In this document: positions 50,804 through 63,054 of the stretch, in pieces | Layout of the letters: every line of letters starts with the position of its first letter | Numbering within the stretch: position 1 is the first letter of the stretch | Origin: Syngnathus acus | Lineage: Eukaryota > Chordata > Actinopteri > Syngnathiformes > Syngnathidae | Length of the DNA: 64,000 bases | Assembly: GCF_901709675.1 (NCBI RefSeq) | Contig: NC_051104.1 | Span: 3,891,501-3,955,500, forward strand | Direction of reading: 5' to 3' | Made by a program: the position numbers and the translations under genes | Notes under the pieces: model-generated | Told to the model about the DNA's origin: nothing | What the model saw: the letters and a program-made list of their open reading frames with translations, nothing else | Database searches by the model: none

Positions 50804-51049
50804 CCGTATTTTCCGCACTATAAGGCGCACCTAGAAACCTCCAATTTTCTCAAAAGCCGACAGTGCGCCTTATAATCAGGTGCGCCTTATATATGGACCA
50901 ATATTGAGCCACTACAGCAGGCGTGTCCAAAGTCCGGCCCGCGGGCCTTATCATCCGGTGCACCTTATATATGGCCAAAGTTTTAAAATGGGCCATTCAT
51001 TGAAGGTGCGCTTTATAATCCGGTGTGCCTTATAGTGCGGAAAATACGG
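50804..51049 (-). mobile_element. TA-flanked miniature transposon, subfamily 2 (copy D), with a captured hAT end
   Basis: A 246-bp inverted relative of copy C, flanked by TA at 50802-50803 and 51050-51051, with termini CCGTATTTTCCGCACTATA and its exact complement. It carries the CAGGCGTGTCCAAAGTCC-GGCCCGCGGGCC insert. On one side the junction (AATATTGAGCCACTACAG) is the same as in copy C; on the other side the junction differs, showing later deletion. It has no coding capacity. Confidence 0.92.
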
Positions 51050-51640
51050 TAAGTAAAAAAAAAAAGTAGATTTTCGAAATATGAAAACCAGTTGCTCGAT
51101 TCACTGCCAACCCAGTTAATATCTTTGACGTCTATAACCATCAATAGCACCGAATGAATCAATTCTTTTTTTCCCCATATACTCAATTGTAGTTCAGTAG
51201 GATATCCGAATAGCAAAATATTCAATAGCCGCAGCCCTACGCCACGCAATTATTTTCTCTTTTGATTCTTAAAGATAATTTGAAAATTTCAAAATAAACA
51301 GACAGTTCAAATCAAATTTGAACCAAAGGGGCAACGGAACAAAGGTTCCTAATAATGTGCATGGTCGCAATGAGCCAAGTTCAAATTTGCTATCATAGAT
51401 CCATTTTTCCCACATTCAGTATATTTTAGGATGGTGTTTGCTTAATAACCTGTTGAATGTGACACTTCAAACCACAATCAGTCGGTTATTGTGTGGGCTT
51501 TCCCTCTCTAATCACGACATTGTGGACTGAAGGCTTTTTTTTTTCCACATTCAGCAAAAGTATTTCAGCTGGATGTCGTTTTTACAATATGAGACTGGAT
51601 GAGAACATTTTTCAAGTGATTACTGATGAGTCAGGCACCG
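51050..51640. other. Gene-free unique DNA
   Basis: Nothing recognisable is seen. Confidence 0.6.
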
Positions 51641-51740
51641 TTGAGCATGTGCTTACTTGCATCTGTCTTACAGTCGAGAGGTTCTGGGTTTGAATCTCTC
51701 GTCCGCCCTTCTTGCGTGGAATCAGAGTCTGTGTTTCTAA
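51641..51740 (+). mobile_element. Fragment of a tRNA-like dispersed repeat (SINE-type)
   Basis: The stretch containing GAGGTTCTGGGTTTGAATC, then CCGCCCTTCTTGCGTGGA, follows a fish dispersed repeat I remember, whose sequence runs from a B-box-like GGGTTCGAATC through CCTTCCTGTGTGGAGTTTGC. Similarity ends soon after 51725. It is diverged and truncated on the right. Confidence 0.5.
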
Positions 51741-52320
51741 TTTTGTGTTTCCAACAACAATAATAGCCAAAATGTGGCATCCTGGAGTAATTACAAACTT
51801 GTGGCATCACATCGAATCATTCTAAATATTTGCGCTAAAATAGCTTTCCGAAACTGCAATCAGCATCTCATTAGCTGCTCTAACGGCTAATTTCGGCTGC
51901 TATCAATGACAAATGTAATTAGCGCTAAAAAAAAAACAAAAAACGATAAAAATAGTGACAGCAATGTGGCAAATAAGCTCGGAGAAAATTGTCAAAGCCT
52001 TCAGACGGCTTAGTTTTAGTCAATACATAATGACGCTGCTTAAAGAACACAATCGTCATTGATAGAATTGTCAGAAGTGATGTTATAATTTTATCAATGG
52101 TAGACTAAATATATATATAATTGCGTCCAAAGCAACCTATATGAAAACCTGAAACCTTTAGGCTTGATGAATGAATTGTTGAAGGAAAATATAATAAGTA
52201 ATGGCACATCTATCCACATAGAAATAATGAAAATATAACACACAATGAGTCGAAAATATTCCGGAGACCATATAGAATATTATACAGCTCTGATATTCAT
52301 CTGCCAGACAATTTACTCAT

Positions 52321-52404
52321 TTAATTGATTTTCTTAATGCCTTAACATCTTCCAAACTTTAATTGAGATTCTTAATTGCTCTCATAATTGCAGCTCATTA
52401 ATTA
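52321..52404. promoter_or_regulatory. Homeodomain-core cluster
   Basis: At least five TAATT/AATTA cores lie in 84 bp: TTAATTGA at 52321, TTTAATTGAG near 52359, CTTAATTGC near 52371, ATAATTGC near 52385 and CATTAATTAC near 52397, plus a TTAAT near 52334. Dense homotypic homeodomain cores are typical of developmental enhancers, but AT-rich DNA also raises the background. Confidence 0.3.
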
Positions 52405-52577
52405 CTCAGAAGAGTACAGAATTAGTCAGAGATCAGCCGAAACTGATAAGACACAATTATGTCTCCGGAAGCAAGTTTTTAATCAAGATTCAAATATTCA
52501 AACACAGCCCAGTAAATTGTCATAATGAAAGAACTTCGTCTTTTTTGTCCACCTTTCAAATGCAATTCATTTTGCGC

Positions 52578-52609
52578 ATGTGTGTGTGTGTGTCTGTGTG
52601 TGTGTGTGC
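52578..52609. repeat. (GT)n microsatellite
   Basis: GT run with one interruption. Confidence 0.9.
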
Positions 52610-55600
52610 TTACTTCAAATATAATGAGGTTCCACAAACCGGACTTTTGAAGAGTAACATTTAGTGACTTATTTGAAGTAGATGAATAGCAAAGGCAATG
52701 AAAGATTCTTTTGAAGGAAGCAATGCCAAATTCCAATCAAACATTTGCGAAGGTTAATGAATAACATTAGCCCATGTCCAATAAATCTAAACTTGTACTT
52801 GCATAAGATGCATAATTTAGATAAGAAATAAATCAAAAGCTATAGTACACAATCATGTGTGTAGAAAAACACACTGTGCAATTTAGAACAAGTTTATTTA
52901 TGGACTTATTATTTAATCAGGTAAAAGCATTTTTGTAACTCTGAGTCCATCTTGAGTTTTTTTTTATGCTGAATGAATTAATACTTGATTTTAGACTACG
53001 CAATGCTTTTTTGGAAAGTGATTTAGTTGTTCATCTATTTGTATCTCTTAAGCTAATGGCTCATCAATTTTCAAAGTGTCCTTCTTGACACATCTAAGTT
53101 CTAATGTCGGCATTTTCTATACTCCATTACTCCTTTCAAATGATCATTGGACTACTTAATTACATGATAGTTGAATTATAGCCTCATTGAGGTCCGCGAC
53201 CTTGAAAAGAAGTTGCCATGTGACAAATGACAACGCGAGTGTTGAAAAGCCAACGGCCGAGGCGGAATGATGCATTGTTTGCTGCCTGGTCACTCTGAGG
53301 ATGTTGAATGCAAAGTTCTGGGAACATCAATAATAGATAATAAAGAATAATAAACTTAAATGGCCACTTACAGAAAATTTGAAGGACTTGGGACCATTGA
53401 CAGTTTATTAAACACGCAAAAATCTGTGTCACTGATGTCCTTGTAGCTCTTTTATGTTTTATTGTTTTCATGAAGCAACTTATTGAATCTATTTTTCTGC
53501 TTTCATAAAATTCATAGAAATATTACACAGAATAGGAAAACTGGTAGACGCACTAAAAATTAATATCCGTGCTTTTGATTTATAAGCCCCTTTAAAAACT
53601 ATCAAGGACACCTTATAAGCAATAGTTGAAAAGATAAAATATATTTTTTTAAATTATACTCAATTTAGTAGATTCTAAAAAATTAAAAGCTTTTGTATAT
53701 TTTCTTTTTTGGGGACTTTTGAAATAACATTAATCAAGCAAGATCATTGCTTTATTTGAAGGGGGGGTTTGGCAGTCCTGGTTAACCTGACTTGATGGAG
53801 TTCCTGCCCCATATCAGAGGCGCTACTATCATTCTTGATGTTCAACACCACCACCGAATCACTCCGGCAAGCAAAATCCCCTGAGATGGGTCTTTTTTTT
53901 TTTCCATAGCCAACATGTGAAATATTGCTTTGCTCTGTGTTCACTCAAGCGAGCAAAAAATCATTGCCTCTCTCTCGCTGTAAGGTTGACAGATGGCTAT
54001 CCATACTGTGAGAAAAAAACAATGGCTTGGCACAATGAACAAGCAGGTCAGCCTGTTTTATCCCCTTTTCTCTTTCTAAAACTTCCTCCAATCATTTCTT
54101 CAAATCATTTTTTTAATTATTATTCCAAATCCTCCTGCATACCTTTGCAATGAATCTCAGAATTAAAAATCCAAAATTGATTTGCATATATGATTGGAGA
54201 TAATCAGATCAGGATATATAAGGACAGGTGTTAAGGAAAGGAAAAAAAAAAAAAAGTCCGGTTTTGTTCAGATGGAGGTAATTGAGTCCTTTTCACATCG
54301 TTTTAAGAACATTTCCAGACATAACCACGGGTTGCCAAGCATATGAATAGTATCAGATGAATTACTTTAATGCTAATTATATGGTGGGAGAACTACATGA
54401 GAAAATCCTTTTCATGCTAAGCAATGACGAAAATAAGCGTTAAGATTTTTATTCATGATTCAATCAAATCCAATCAAAATGTATTTTTGAAAACAACAAG
54501 GTTGACCAAAGTGCTGGGACATTTACATTTAGGGTAGAAAACAAAACACAGTTCCATATTTTTTGGGAAGGCTCTGTGTTTAGTCTCCAGACCTCATCGA
54601 ATAAATGGAACACTTTTGTAAGAAAAAAAAAAAACCTCTCAGGATTGTGTGACAAAAATCAAAATTAGGAATAAAAATTTAAAAAAAAAATAATAATAAT
54701 CTGACTTGGCAGCGATGGAGTTACGCGAGTCTGCAACACACTGTCAGCAAAATATCTGGTGTCTGCAAACGACAATGTCAGTCTGCATATAGACAGGCTT
54801 TCTTCACCTGGTTACCAAGGTCGAAACTGTTCACTCAACCTTGAAATCACGTGTTTCGATCTGCTGAGGCGACATGGAATGGAAAAGCCATCACATGGAG
54901 GACGATTTCACCCAAGAAGCAGGGAGGCAGAAATTTGGAAAGTGTTTGGAAATCATAACATCTCGAACTGGGTGCTCACTTTTTGTTAACCACATGTGAT
55001 ATTGTTCACATTGGGTGGCCATAACTCACCAAAGTTTTATTTGTTGAAGAACCTCCTTGCTACAGACCTGGACAAAGACGCCATCTTGGATCTGTCCACC
55101 TGATAATCCCCACAGCTCAAGATGGGTAGGACATTAAACCAAGCAGACACTGTGCTCTTGGTACTCTCCAGCTAATGTCAGGCGAAGGCGTTTTGACAAT
55201 GAGGAAATGGGTAGGTGACCCAGCTAGGCCACAACGCTTATTGCTTTGACCCTCCCACTTGGCCCTGTCATTGTTTTTCAATTAATCCCGGCCACTTTGC
55301 GGCAAACGACATAGACAGATGGCAAGGTCTTTGTCAGGGTTCATGAAAGGGGCGAGGCAGATAGTGCTTACTGGTGGGGAAAAGTGAATTTTGGGGCTAA
55401 ATGATACACAGCCATGAGCAGAGCAGCTGAGGCAGATTCCAAAGTGCTGATCTATTCAAAGTGCAAGGAACCAGGAAATAAGGTGGAGGAGTCTCCAGGT
55501 CTAGAGGATATTAGCTGGCTATGTCAAGGGAGAGTTGTGCATGATGAAGAGATGTAATTGAATTTTTCTCACAGTAAGTCCATGAGGCTGTAAACTTTAT

Positions 55601-55790
55601 GGTGGGGTGCAGGCCTTTCTTAAAAATATTGAAAACAACAGAAAAACTTTTTTTAATCAAGTCATTTCTGCCACAACAGCTCAAATTGGGAGGACAAAGA
55701 AAATAAAAATAAAAATTCTATGATTTTTTTTGAATTCATTTACATATTTTTAATAAAGAGAAATTCTCAGAATGATCTGAACATTAAGTA

Positions 55791-56171
55791 CCGTATTTTC
55801 CGCACTATAAGGCGCACCTGATTATAAGGCGCACCTTCAATGAATGGCCCATTTTAAAACTTTGTCCATATATAAGGCGCACCGGATTATAAGGCGCATA
55901 GAATAAATAACTCAACGTGGCTCAAACGTTAATGCACTCAATATAGTAACACTCGAAATAGGGAAAAGAATAACAATATATCAATAACTCAACGTTGCTC
56001 AAACGTTAATATCACACAACACACAAAGTAAACACGTAAATCTTACTTTAATAAATTAGTCCTCATCCACGAATTGGTCCACGTATAAGGCGCACTGGAT
56101 TATAAGGCGCACTGTCGGCTTTTGAGAAAATTGGAGGGTTTTAGGTGCGCCTTATAGTGCGGAAAATACGG
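55791..56171 (+). mobile_element. TA-flanked miniature transposon, subfamily 2 (copy E), with internal direct repeat
   Basis: A 381-bp element flanked by TA at 55789-55790 and 56172-56173, with exact terminal inverted repeats CCGTATTTTCCGCACTATA. The ends match copies C and D, but the interior is different AT-rich sequence containing a 28-bp direct repeat (55906-55933 and 55983-56010, one mismatch, 77 bp apart). It has no coding capacity. The intact ends and flanks suggest this is among the younger copies. Confidence 0.93.
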
Positions 56172-56780
56172 TAGGTTGAAAATTTGAATGAATAAACCCT
56201 GTGTGCTAGCTAGCAATGAGCCAAATACACGATCCAATTCATCATTTTTTTTTTTTTTTTGCTAACCATATAAATATTTTGGGCTTTCATCCACAACCAC
56301 AGAAAGCAGGTCCTATGTCCGCCAACTGCCCCAAAAAGTAAACGTTTAATTCCGCTGAGATGAATCAGTCTGTTTGCGCCCATCGCTCAACTTTACGGCC
56401 CACTAAAGCAAAGGCATATGTGCTGTTAAGTAGCTCCCAATGATTGCTATAGTCGAGCCCTAACTTCTCCCCGTTGCTGAACTATTGATTTCACATTACC
56501 AAAACATGAATCTTGTAAATAAGAGGTGCACATGGATCCATTGAGTCGCCCAATTGTGAGTGTGAGAGAGAGAGACAGAGTGTTAAACATTAGTCGACAC
56601 AACGTGCAAAGCTTCATTTGAGGCGTAATTATCTTTTGCAGTCAAGTGCAGTGAGGGGACAAATGGGCGCGCCAGAGGTGACATCGATTCCCTGTTGGTG
56701 GACGATAAAGGTCAAACCTTGGAGCCAAAGGACCATTGAGGAAAGAAACAGACACTAATAATCACTAACAAATACGGTTT

Positions 56781-56807
56781 CATTTGAATTCAATTTGAAT
56801 TCAAATG
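56781..56807. repeat. 27-bp perfect palindrome
   Basis: Two 13-bp arms, CATTTGAATTCAA and its exact reverse complement, surround a single central base. The arms themselves contain GAATTC. Confidence 0.9.
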
Positions 56808-57768
56808 GAAATGTAGGTATATGCTGTATTAATTAAATAAAAATATAACAAATAAAATTAAATAAAACTTTTTTACAAATACATCCAATATATAACTTAA
56901 AGTGAATTAGTTATTTTGAGCCTTCTTTAACCCTGGCTAAATGAATGGCAAGTAAAAAAAATATATATTTTATTTCCAAGATTTTCATTTCTTCTTTTTG
57001 CCTTTTTTTATAGTGTGCCAAGTGACTTTAAAATGGCTATAAAGAACTACCAGGTGGAAGCGAAGATACAAAAGAATGATAAATGTAGAACGGTAATACA
57101 TCTTATGAGATTTCATCATTAAAATAAATTCAGTCCCCCTCAGGGATGAGAAACATCCTCGTGAATAAAGTTATGGTCCTTTAACAGATCTGATTCAATA
57201 AGTGAAGTCTGCCGCACAGTAAGTCACATTGATTCATAACAATAGCTTGCCGGTACAGTCGGCAGCTTCTTATAACACGAATTTTTCATCAAGCATTTAA
57301 TGACACCGATAATAGTCTTGAAGACTACCAGGATAGAAATTCATTTCCGATTCTCAATAGAATTCCATCCAGCTGTTAGAGTATCTTTTCTCCTGGACCG
57401 GAGGGATTTATGAAAACCTCTAACAAGTCTGATTTATATTTATTGGTCTCTAAACAGACAGGTAGTCAGTGCAGCTGAGGGAGCACTAAACAGAAGTACA
57501 TAAAAACAATAGAGGAGGGATTGGATCAGCTCGACTGAAACACATTTGTCCTGAGGGGGGGGGAGGGAATGTGCAGTAGCAAGCAAGGACAGTATATCTG
57601 GGAAATGGAATCTTTTGAGCACTTATTAATCAATAATCACATTTGATGGCATCAAAGCGTGATACACTTTATTTTACTGCATCGGGTTTCACCTGGATAT
57701 CTTTTCCCCATTCCTTCACAGGATTGATAGTATTTATATTTATGGAAATATAAAATATAATATAAATT

Positions 57769-57922
57769 AAATTATATATATATATACTATTATTAAAACA
57801 TAAATTAAATTAAATGTTCTATTCTATTAATTTTCTAGAATTATAAATTGTTGTTAAATTATATATATACTATTATTAAAATATAAATTAAATTGAATAT
57901 TCGATTCTATTAATTTTCTAGT
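57769..57922 (+). repeat. Tandem duplication of a ~70-bp AT-rich unit
   Basis: A unit starting AAATTATATATA and ending TTAATTTTCTAG is present at 57769-57838 and again from 57855 to 57922. There are a few substitutions and a shorter TA run in the second copy. The repeat period is about 86 bp. Confidence 0.8.
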
Positions 57923-58739
57923 ATTTTTCTTTTGCTTCCATTATGTGCATGTGGATGTTTTATTTTGACAGCTTTTAGCCTCCATGTCCTGCCAAGTCAA
58001 TCTAATCTGCCCAGGGCCTTCGGAATCACTAGTGAAGTCCATGTAATTTAAACTCTATTAGCAATGGGACTGTGTATTTTTTATTTTTTTTTAAACCAAT
58101 CAGATTTTCAAATTAGCCTCACAGGAACAATGACTCTTTCCAATTGTTTTGTTCTTAGTCCTACTTGTGTGTGAGGAGCACAAAACATACAAGCAAAATT
58201 TCAATAGCAACATAAAAAAATGTTGACATCCAAAGACTCTCTTATCTCCTAAATCTTTTTGGTCAAGGCATGCAAGTTAAAGGCTGGATGAGATTAAAAC
58301 TGAAAGCTTTCCAGTTTTATTTAACCCCCTCCCGCTGATTTAATATGAAACATGTCTGTGCGCAAATGATAACTCAGTGCAAAAAGGTTGACATCAACAC
58401 GACTGAATGACTGTCGGACCCTGTGTGCTGTTTTGTCTCCAAACCCTTCCATGCATGTTTGGTGGCGTGTTTGAATTTGATTTTACATGATGCTTGTGTT
58501 TCTATTCACGTATGCACAATATCACCCCTGACAGATGAAATAGTCTCCCATACATTAGGTAGACGCTAATAATCCTTGTGTAAATTTCTCAGATGGCCTC
58601 CTTGATTATGAAAAAATCAGCGGGGTCTTTAACTACATACGGAATTTCAAGGTTTAATTCGTACCTCTGTCTTGTTTAGAATTTCAAAGTGGAAAATCAT
58701 CCTAGACATTGACACTGCCGGAGCTAGTGGGGGAACCGC

Positions 58740-58754
58740 GGGGGCAGTGCCCCC
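58740..58754. repeat. G/C-run inverted repeat
   Basis: GGGGGCA, one central G, then TGCCCCC. It sits in a GC-rich island (58710-58770) inside AT-rich DNA and may be a transposon-end remnant. Confidence 0.6.
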
Positions 58755-61700
58755 CTTCCCAACATGCCAGGCCAGATAATTTATTTTTGTGTATTTTATA
58801 TTTTTCCATCTTTTTTTTTTCCACCTTTCCCATAGGAAATACATAAAGAATTTTTATAAGCATTTTCTAAAGAATTTTGTTAGTTTGTAAAAAAAAAAAA
58901 AATAAATAGTCCACCTGAGATTACCCCACCCAAAAAAAAAGATCCTACCTCCCCATATCTTTTCTCAGCCTACAGTTTTTCCTGCTTTTTCATCGAGTTG
59001 TTGAACCGTTCCAATTACAACTATGACTTCCCTCTTTTTCTTCCCCTCAGACTGTAGATGCTTGAAATGATTCCTCTTCTTTCTCGCACTGATAAGATGT
59101 TTGGAGCCTTGCTGAGGAAACACGATTAGATCAGCAGCAATAAAGTCACTTCAGCCTTTTTCTGAAAATAGCCACAGGGCACAAACTTCTTACAGTGGAA
59201 AATTGTAATCTACGGAAATGTTCAAAACAGATGTTGATACTTCAAACCATGTTGTTCGTTCAAACAAAGCTTCTTAGTTTCTGACCCTGCTTTGTTAGTT
59301 AACAAAAAACATTTACCTTTGTCAACTTTTATATTGGTAACTCTGCACACAGCCACATCACAGGGTGTGCACACTTTTGCAACCACGTTTTTTGTGTAAA
59401 TGCAATGTTTATAAACGTACAATTTTAATGCCAAATTGTATTCTATGTTGTTGACTGTGCAACCGCATCACTTTAGATTGTTTACATGGGTTTAAGGTCG
59501 TGAGAGTAGAAGAGCAATCCTACTTTGACTGCTGGTTCAAGGTTAATGCATCTTTGCCTCACCTTTGCACACACACGCTTGTGATTGATGCATGCTCAGA
59601 CACCATGCCCGAGGGATTAACGTGCGTCTCAACAACGTTTACCATCACTGACCTCTTGCGTCACCTTCTCACCAAAGCACGGGTTATATCAACTTTACTT
59701 TTCTAGAAATATACACCTGCTGATCTTTGAAGAAACGAGAATATCTGCCACTTGGACAATTGAACAATTCATTTGTCACCCATCTGTATGTAGCGCAAGT
59801 CGGGCCCTGGGGTGGTGCACACGCTGCATCTTTTTACACCACATGCGAATCAATACCGGTCCATCTGGACAAACCCTGCAACCGCTCTGCCCAAGGAAAA
59901 CTACACAAGCAACTCATTTGTAAGTGTCGCAGGGGTCCCTTGTGTCCTCAAACACCGTAATGAGTAATGACGGTTAGTCCACTAAGGATCTGTGTTTCCG
60001 TGAACGCTGAAATGCAAGGACACCTAAATTCTGTTTAATAATGCAATATGTGAATATGACCAGCAGGCAATGTGGTAATGGACGCAATGACCTTCACTTG
60101 GGTGATTTATAAAGCTTGGTTTTTTTTTCTAGTTATTGATGATAAAATGCTGTAACCCGCAGTGTTTTCTTATTGTTAGGTAACACGAGTTTGACAGTTT
60201 CCATCTAAATATATGTTCAATTATTTTAAACAAAGAATAAATAAACACTGGAAATGTTACATAAATTCAAACGTTACAAAGTAGGTCTCGCAAATTATTT
60301 GTTGAATAGCTTACTCTAATTTTAGGGCACTAAAATCCAAGTTTTAGGTACGATAGATGAGCTGTAAGAAAAATGGATGAGCAGAGTTTCAAAACCCAGC
60401 ATGGAAGGACTGCACGTTCTCAAACCTGCCATATAACAATCAGTCAAAGACTGCTCAAAGGAGGAGTTTGACATTTCAGCGCATCCATTTATTTGTTTCA
60501 CTCTAACAGCAGGTGTAGAGTTGATACCGGGAAACTTTGGGCCAAAGGGCCAGCGTAAAAAGTGGATCGTCTCTTCTATGTAACCGTGACTGGTTGAAGA
60601 GCGGCAGTGTGAGTCGGTTACAGCACAGGAACTGTCAAGGCTAGGATTCATCATTGTTGGCACCTGACACATTTATTTGAAATGACAGAAGCACTGTGAT
60701 GGCTTAAGGGGTCGTGTCCGCCGGGTAGTGAGAGAAGGGTAGCAGGTCCAGGACAACTCATGTACAAAGGACGAAGGAGGTCGGAAAACTACTGAATGAA
60801 CTGTGCCTTATCGCAGTCATTAATTTTACTCACAAACACAAACGATCAGTTTTTTATGAATGACTGCAAAATTAATAAATATTTAAAAAAATAATAATAA
60901 GGAAATATTTTTTGGGCAATAGGGTGTATTTTTCTAAATGTTATTTTCAGTCTCATCAAACAGGAGCATTTTCTACGCTGCAGGTCCAGCATTAGAAAAC
61001 AGGTTTCAACTTTTTGCCGGTTTACCCTAATTGGTTGCTTTCTAATTCTCTCTGTGTGCCTCTGGAAACAGGGATAGGTCATTGTCATTTTATTTCCCCC
61101 CAAAAGAATTTAACTGAATTGCTGATTATCTGACAAAAGAAAATGAAACCACAGCCGTAGTTCTTCTTTTTCTCATTTTTTCCCCCCCAAATCGGAATTG
61201 ACAGGGCATAGGTGGCTGGTTAGGTTCAATCCAGTATTGCTGATGAGCGGACTGATTTCTATTAACCTGCAGCCTTCAGATCAAACAGTCTGTTCCATTC
61301 GGATGCTGAGCAAGCGAGAGAAAATAAAGGAGAGAGCGAGATTGCCAGCAAATTTTATGACATAGAAAGTCTGGTTAATGGACTGGGAGATTCTTCCCTT
61401 CCCTTCCCATCCAGGCTAGTGCGGAAATAATAGCAACCTGGTCAGTGTTGAGGAAAAATGGCTTCTCCTTGTTAAGTCCCTCAGAGGAATGGAAAATTAC
61501 AAAATTATTAGCAGTGTTATCAATCATGTGCTCCTGCATGGAACATCCTCAGTTTTCTATGAGATTAGTTTTTCGAGAATGCCGCCCGACTTCACCTGCG
61601 CGATTATCGAATCATTAACTCAACTGCATGATGGAGCATCCAAACTTTATCCCAATTTTCAGATGAAGCGATTGTTGACTTGAGTAGATTTCAAATGATG

Positions 61701-62234
61701 TGGAAACGAGCAAGCAATCTCACGTCACAGATATTAAATGGACAGATGATGTCTCAGCAGAAATGATTTTGCCTCTAACAAACAAGAAGAACAGCTACTC
61801 ATATGAGAAGCAAAATGAAAATTCAAGAAAAACTCAAAATTCTTTGTCTTCTCTTTAGAGATTATGTGGAAATGTTGAATCAAAATTTCTGGAAAAATCT
61901 AAAAATATCCATCCACCATTTATGATTAATTCAATGTCCTGAGAATGACAATAGCCACAAGCCAATTTCTATATACATGTGCAAAAATGCAGCGCCAACT
62001 TTTATACTACAAAATGGTTAAAAGGAAAAAAAAAAAAAAAAAGAGAAGAGATTGATGCTTTTGGGAAGAGATGGTAGTTATGTGGTGAAACAAGTCCTGT
62101 GATGAAAATGGGCCTTGTGATGAAAGGTAGACGGGAAAATCCTTTATATAAATTGTCTGTATAGAACGGGATGAGAGGTGAGGAAGACTCAGTGGGCGTA
62201 ATGACCAGAGACTTATCCGGCATGGCTATAGGAT

Positions 62235-62270
62235 AGTGTGTTTGTGTGTGTGTGTGAGAGAGAGAGAGAA
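62235..62270. repeat. (GT)n-(GA)n compound microsatellite
   Basis: A GT run passes directly into a GA run. Confidence 0.9.
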
Positions 62271-63042
62271 AAAGAGCGGCAGCGAGGGGCTGTGCGCTGA
62301 TCACTCATGATGACACCTTAGAGGCCGTCCTGTAAGGAAGAAAAATGAAAACTATTATAGGCTCGCTGGGCTATGTTGGCTTTGATGTGTCAGCAGTTAT
62401 TAGCCAGGGACAGCACTCTTTAGGTCCAAAGGTGTTGACGAAAACAATGTTGCAGAGGAAAGAAAGAGACTACAACCAGCTATTATATTCTGATCACTGG
62501 TGCAAACTAGAATTCTGCCAATTAAATAAGGATGGGAAAATTATTTTAAAAAATGCTTTGGTTTTATTTTTTAAACTGAAAATTATAATAGGCTATAGTC
62601 ATTCCAAATGTAAAATGAACCTATAAACTCGTCAATGCACTCTGCTTGGAAATGAATAAGGATAAACTACAGAAGCTCTTTAAATCCTCATCCAATTTTG
62701 TTGGAAAAGATGGCAGTAACTGTTAAGTTAAACACCATGTCTGCTAATCTCACTACTGAATTGGGATGTCATAAAGAATTAGTAAAACCTAATTTGCACA
62801 ACTGAATGCGATGTAATTTAATATTATTTGAGGGTTATTAGACTGAGCACTTTTATTGCCTTTTTTTATTATATATACGCAAAACTATACACTATTTTTG
62901 TAGTTTGTAATTCCTTTTATGGAGCACATTTTCTTGTATGTTCCTCCATCATCAATCCTTCAAAAAACATTTAAACATTATTTTAAGCCAATTGATTTTT
63001 CTTAAATTTTTTAGGACAAAACTTATGTTTGGAATAATGAAA

Positions 63043-63054
63043 CACGTGACGTCA
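63043..63054. promoter_or_regulatory. Overlapping E-box and CRE
   Basis: CACGTG at 63043-63048 shares two bases with a perfect CRE TGACGTCA at 63047-63054. Both are sites for bZIP or bHLH factors. The surroundings are not CpG-rich, so a promoter is not suggested. Confidence 0.25.

Larger units (their letters stand above)
51741..55790. other. Gene-free unique DNA
   Basis: No gene is supported. It holds the TAATT cluster (52321-52404), a GT microsatellite and A-rich tracts near 54240 and 54627-54690. Short open frames are unrecognised. Confidence 0.55.

Noticed and set aside
51660-51710. Possible tRNA gene (T-arm-like GGTTCTGGGTTTGAATC)
   Set aside because: No matching acceptor or anticodon arm; it is better read as a fragment of a dispersed tRNA-like repeat.
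5025-56171. The repeated TATAAGGCGCAC words as genuine core promoters
   Set aside because: They occur only inside the five transposon copies in the same arrangement and are explained by the element's structure.
60322-60672. 116-codon open frame on the minus strand
   Set aside because: Considered as a transposase or protein remnant, but no motif could be matched.
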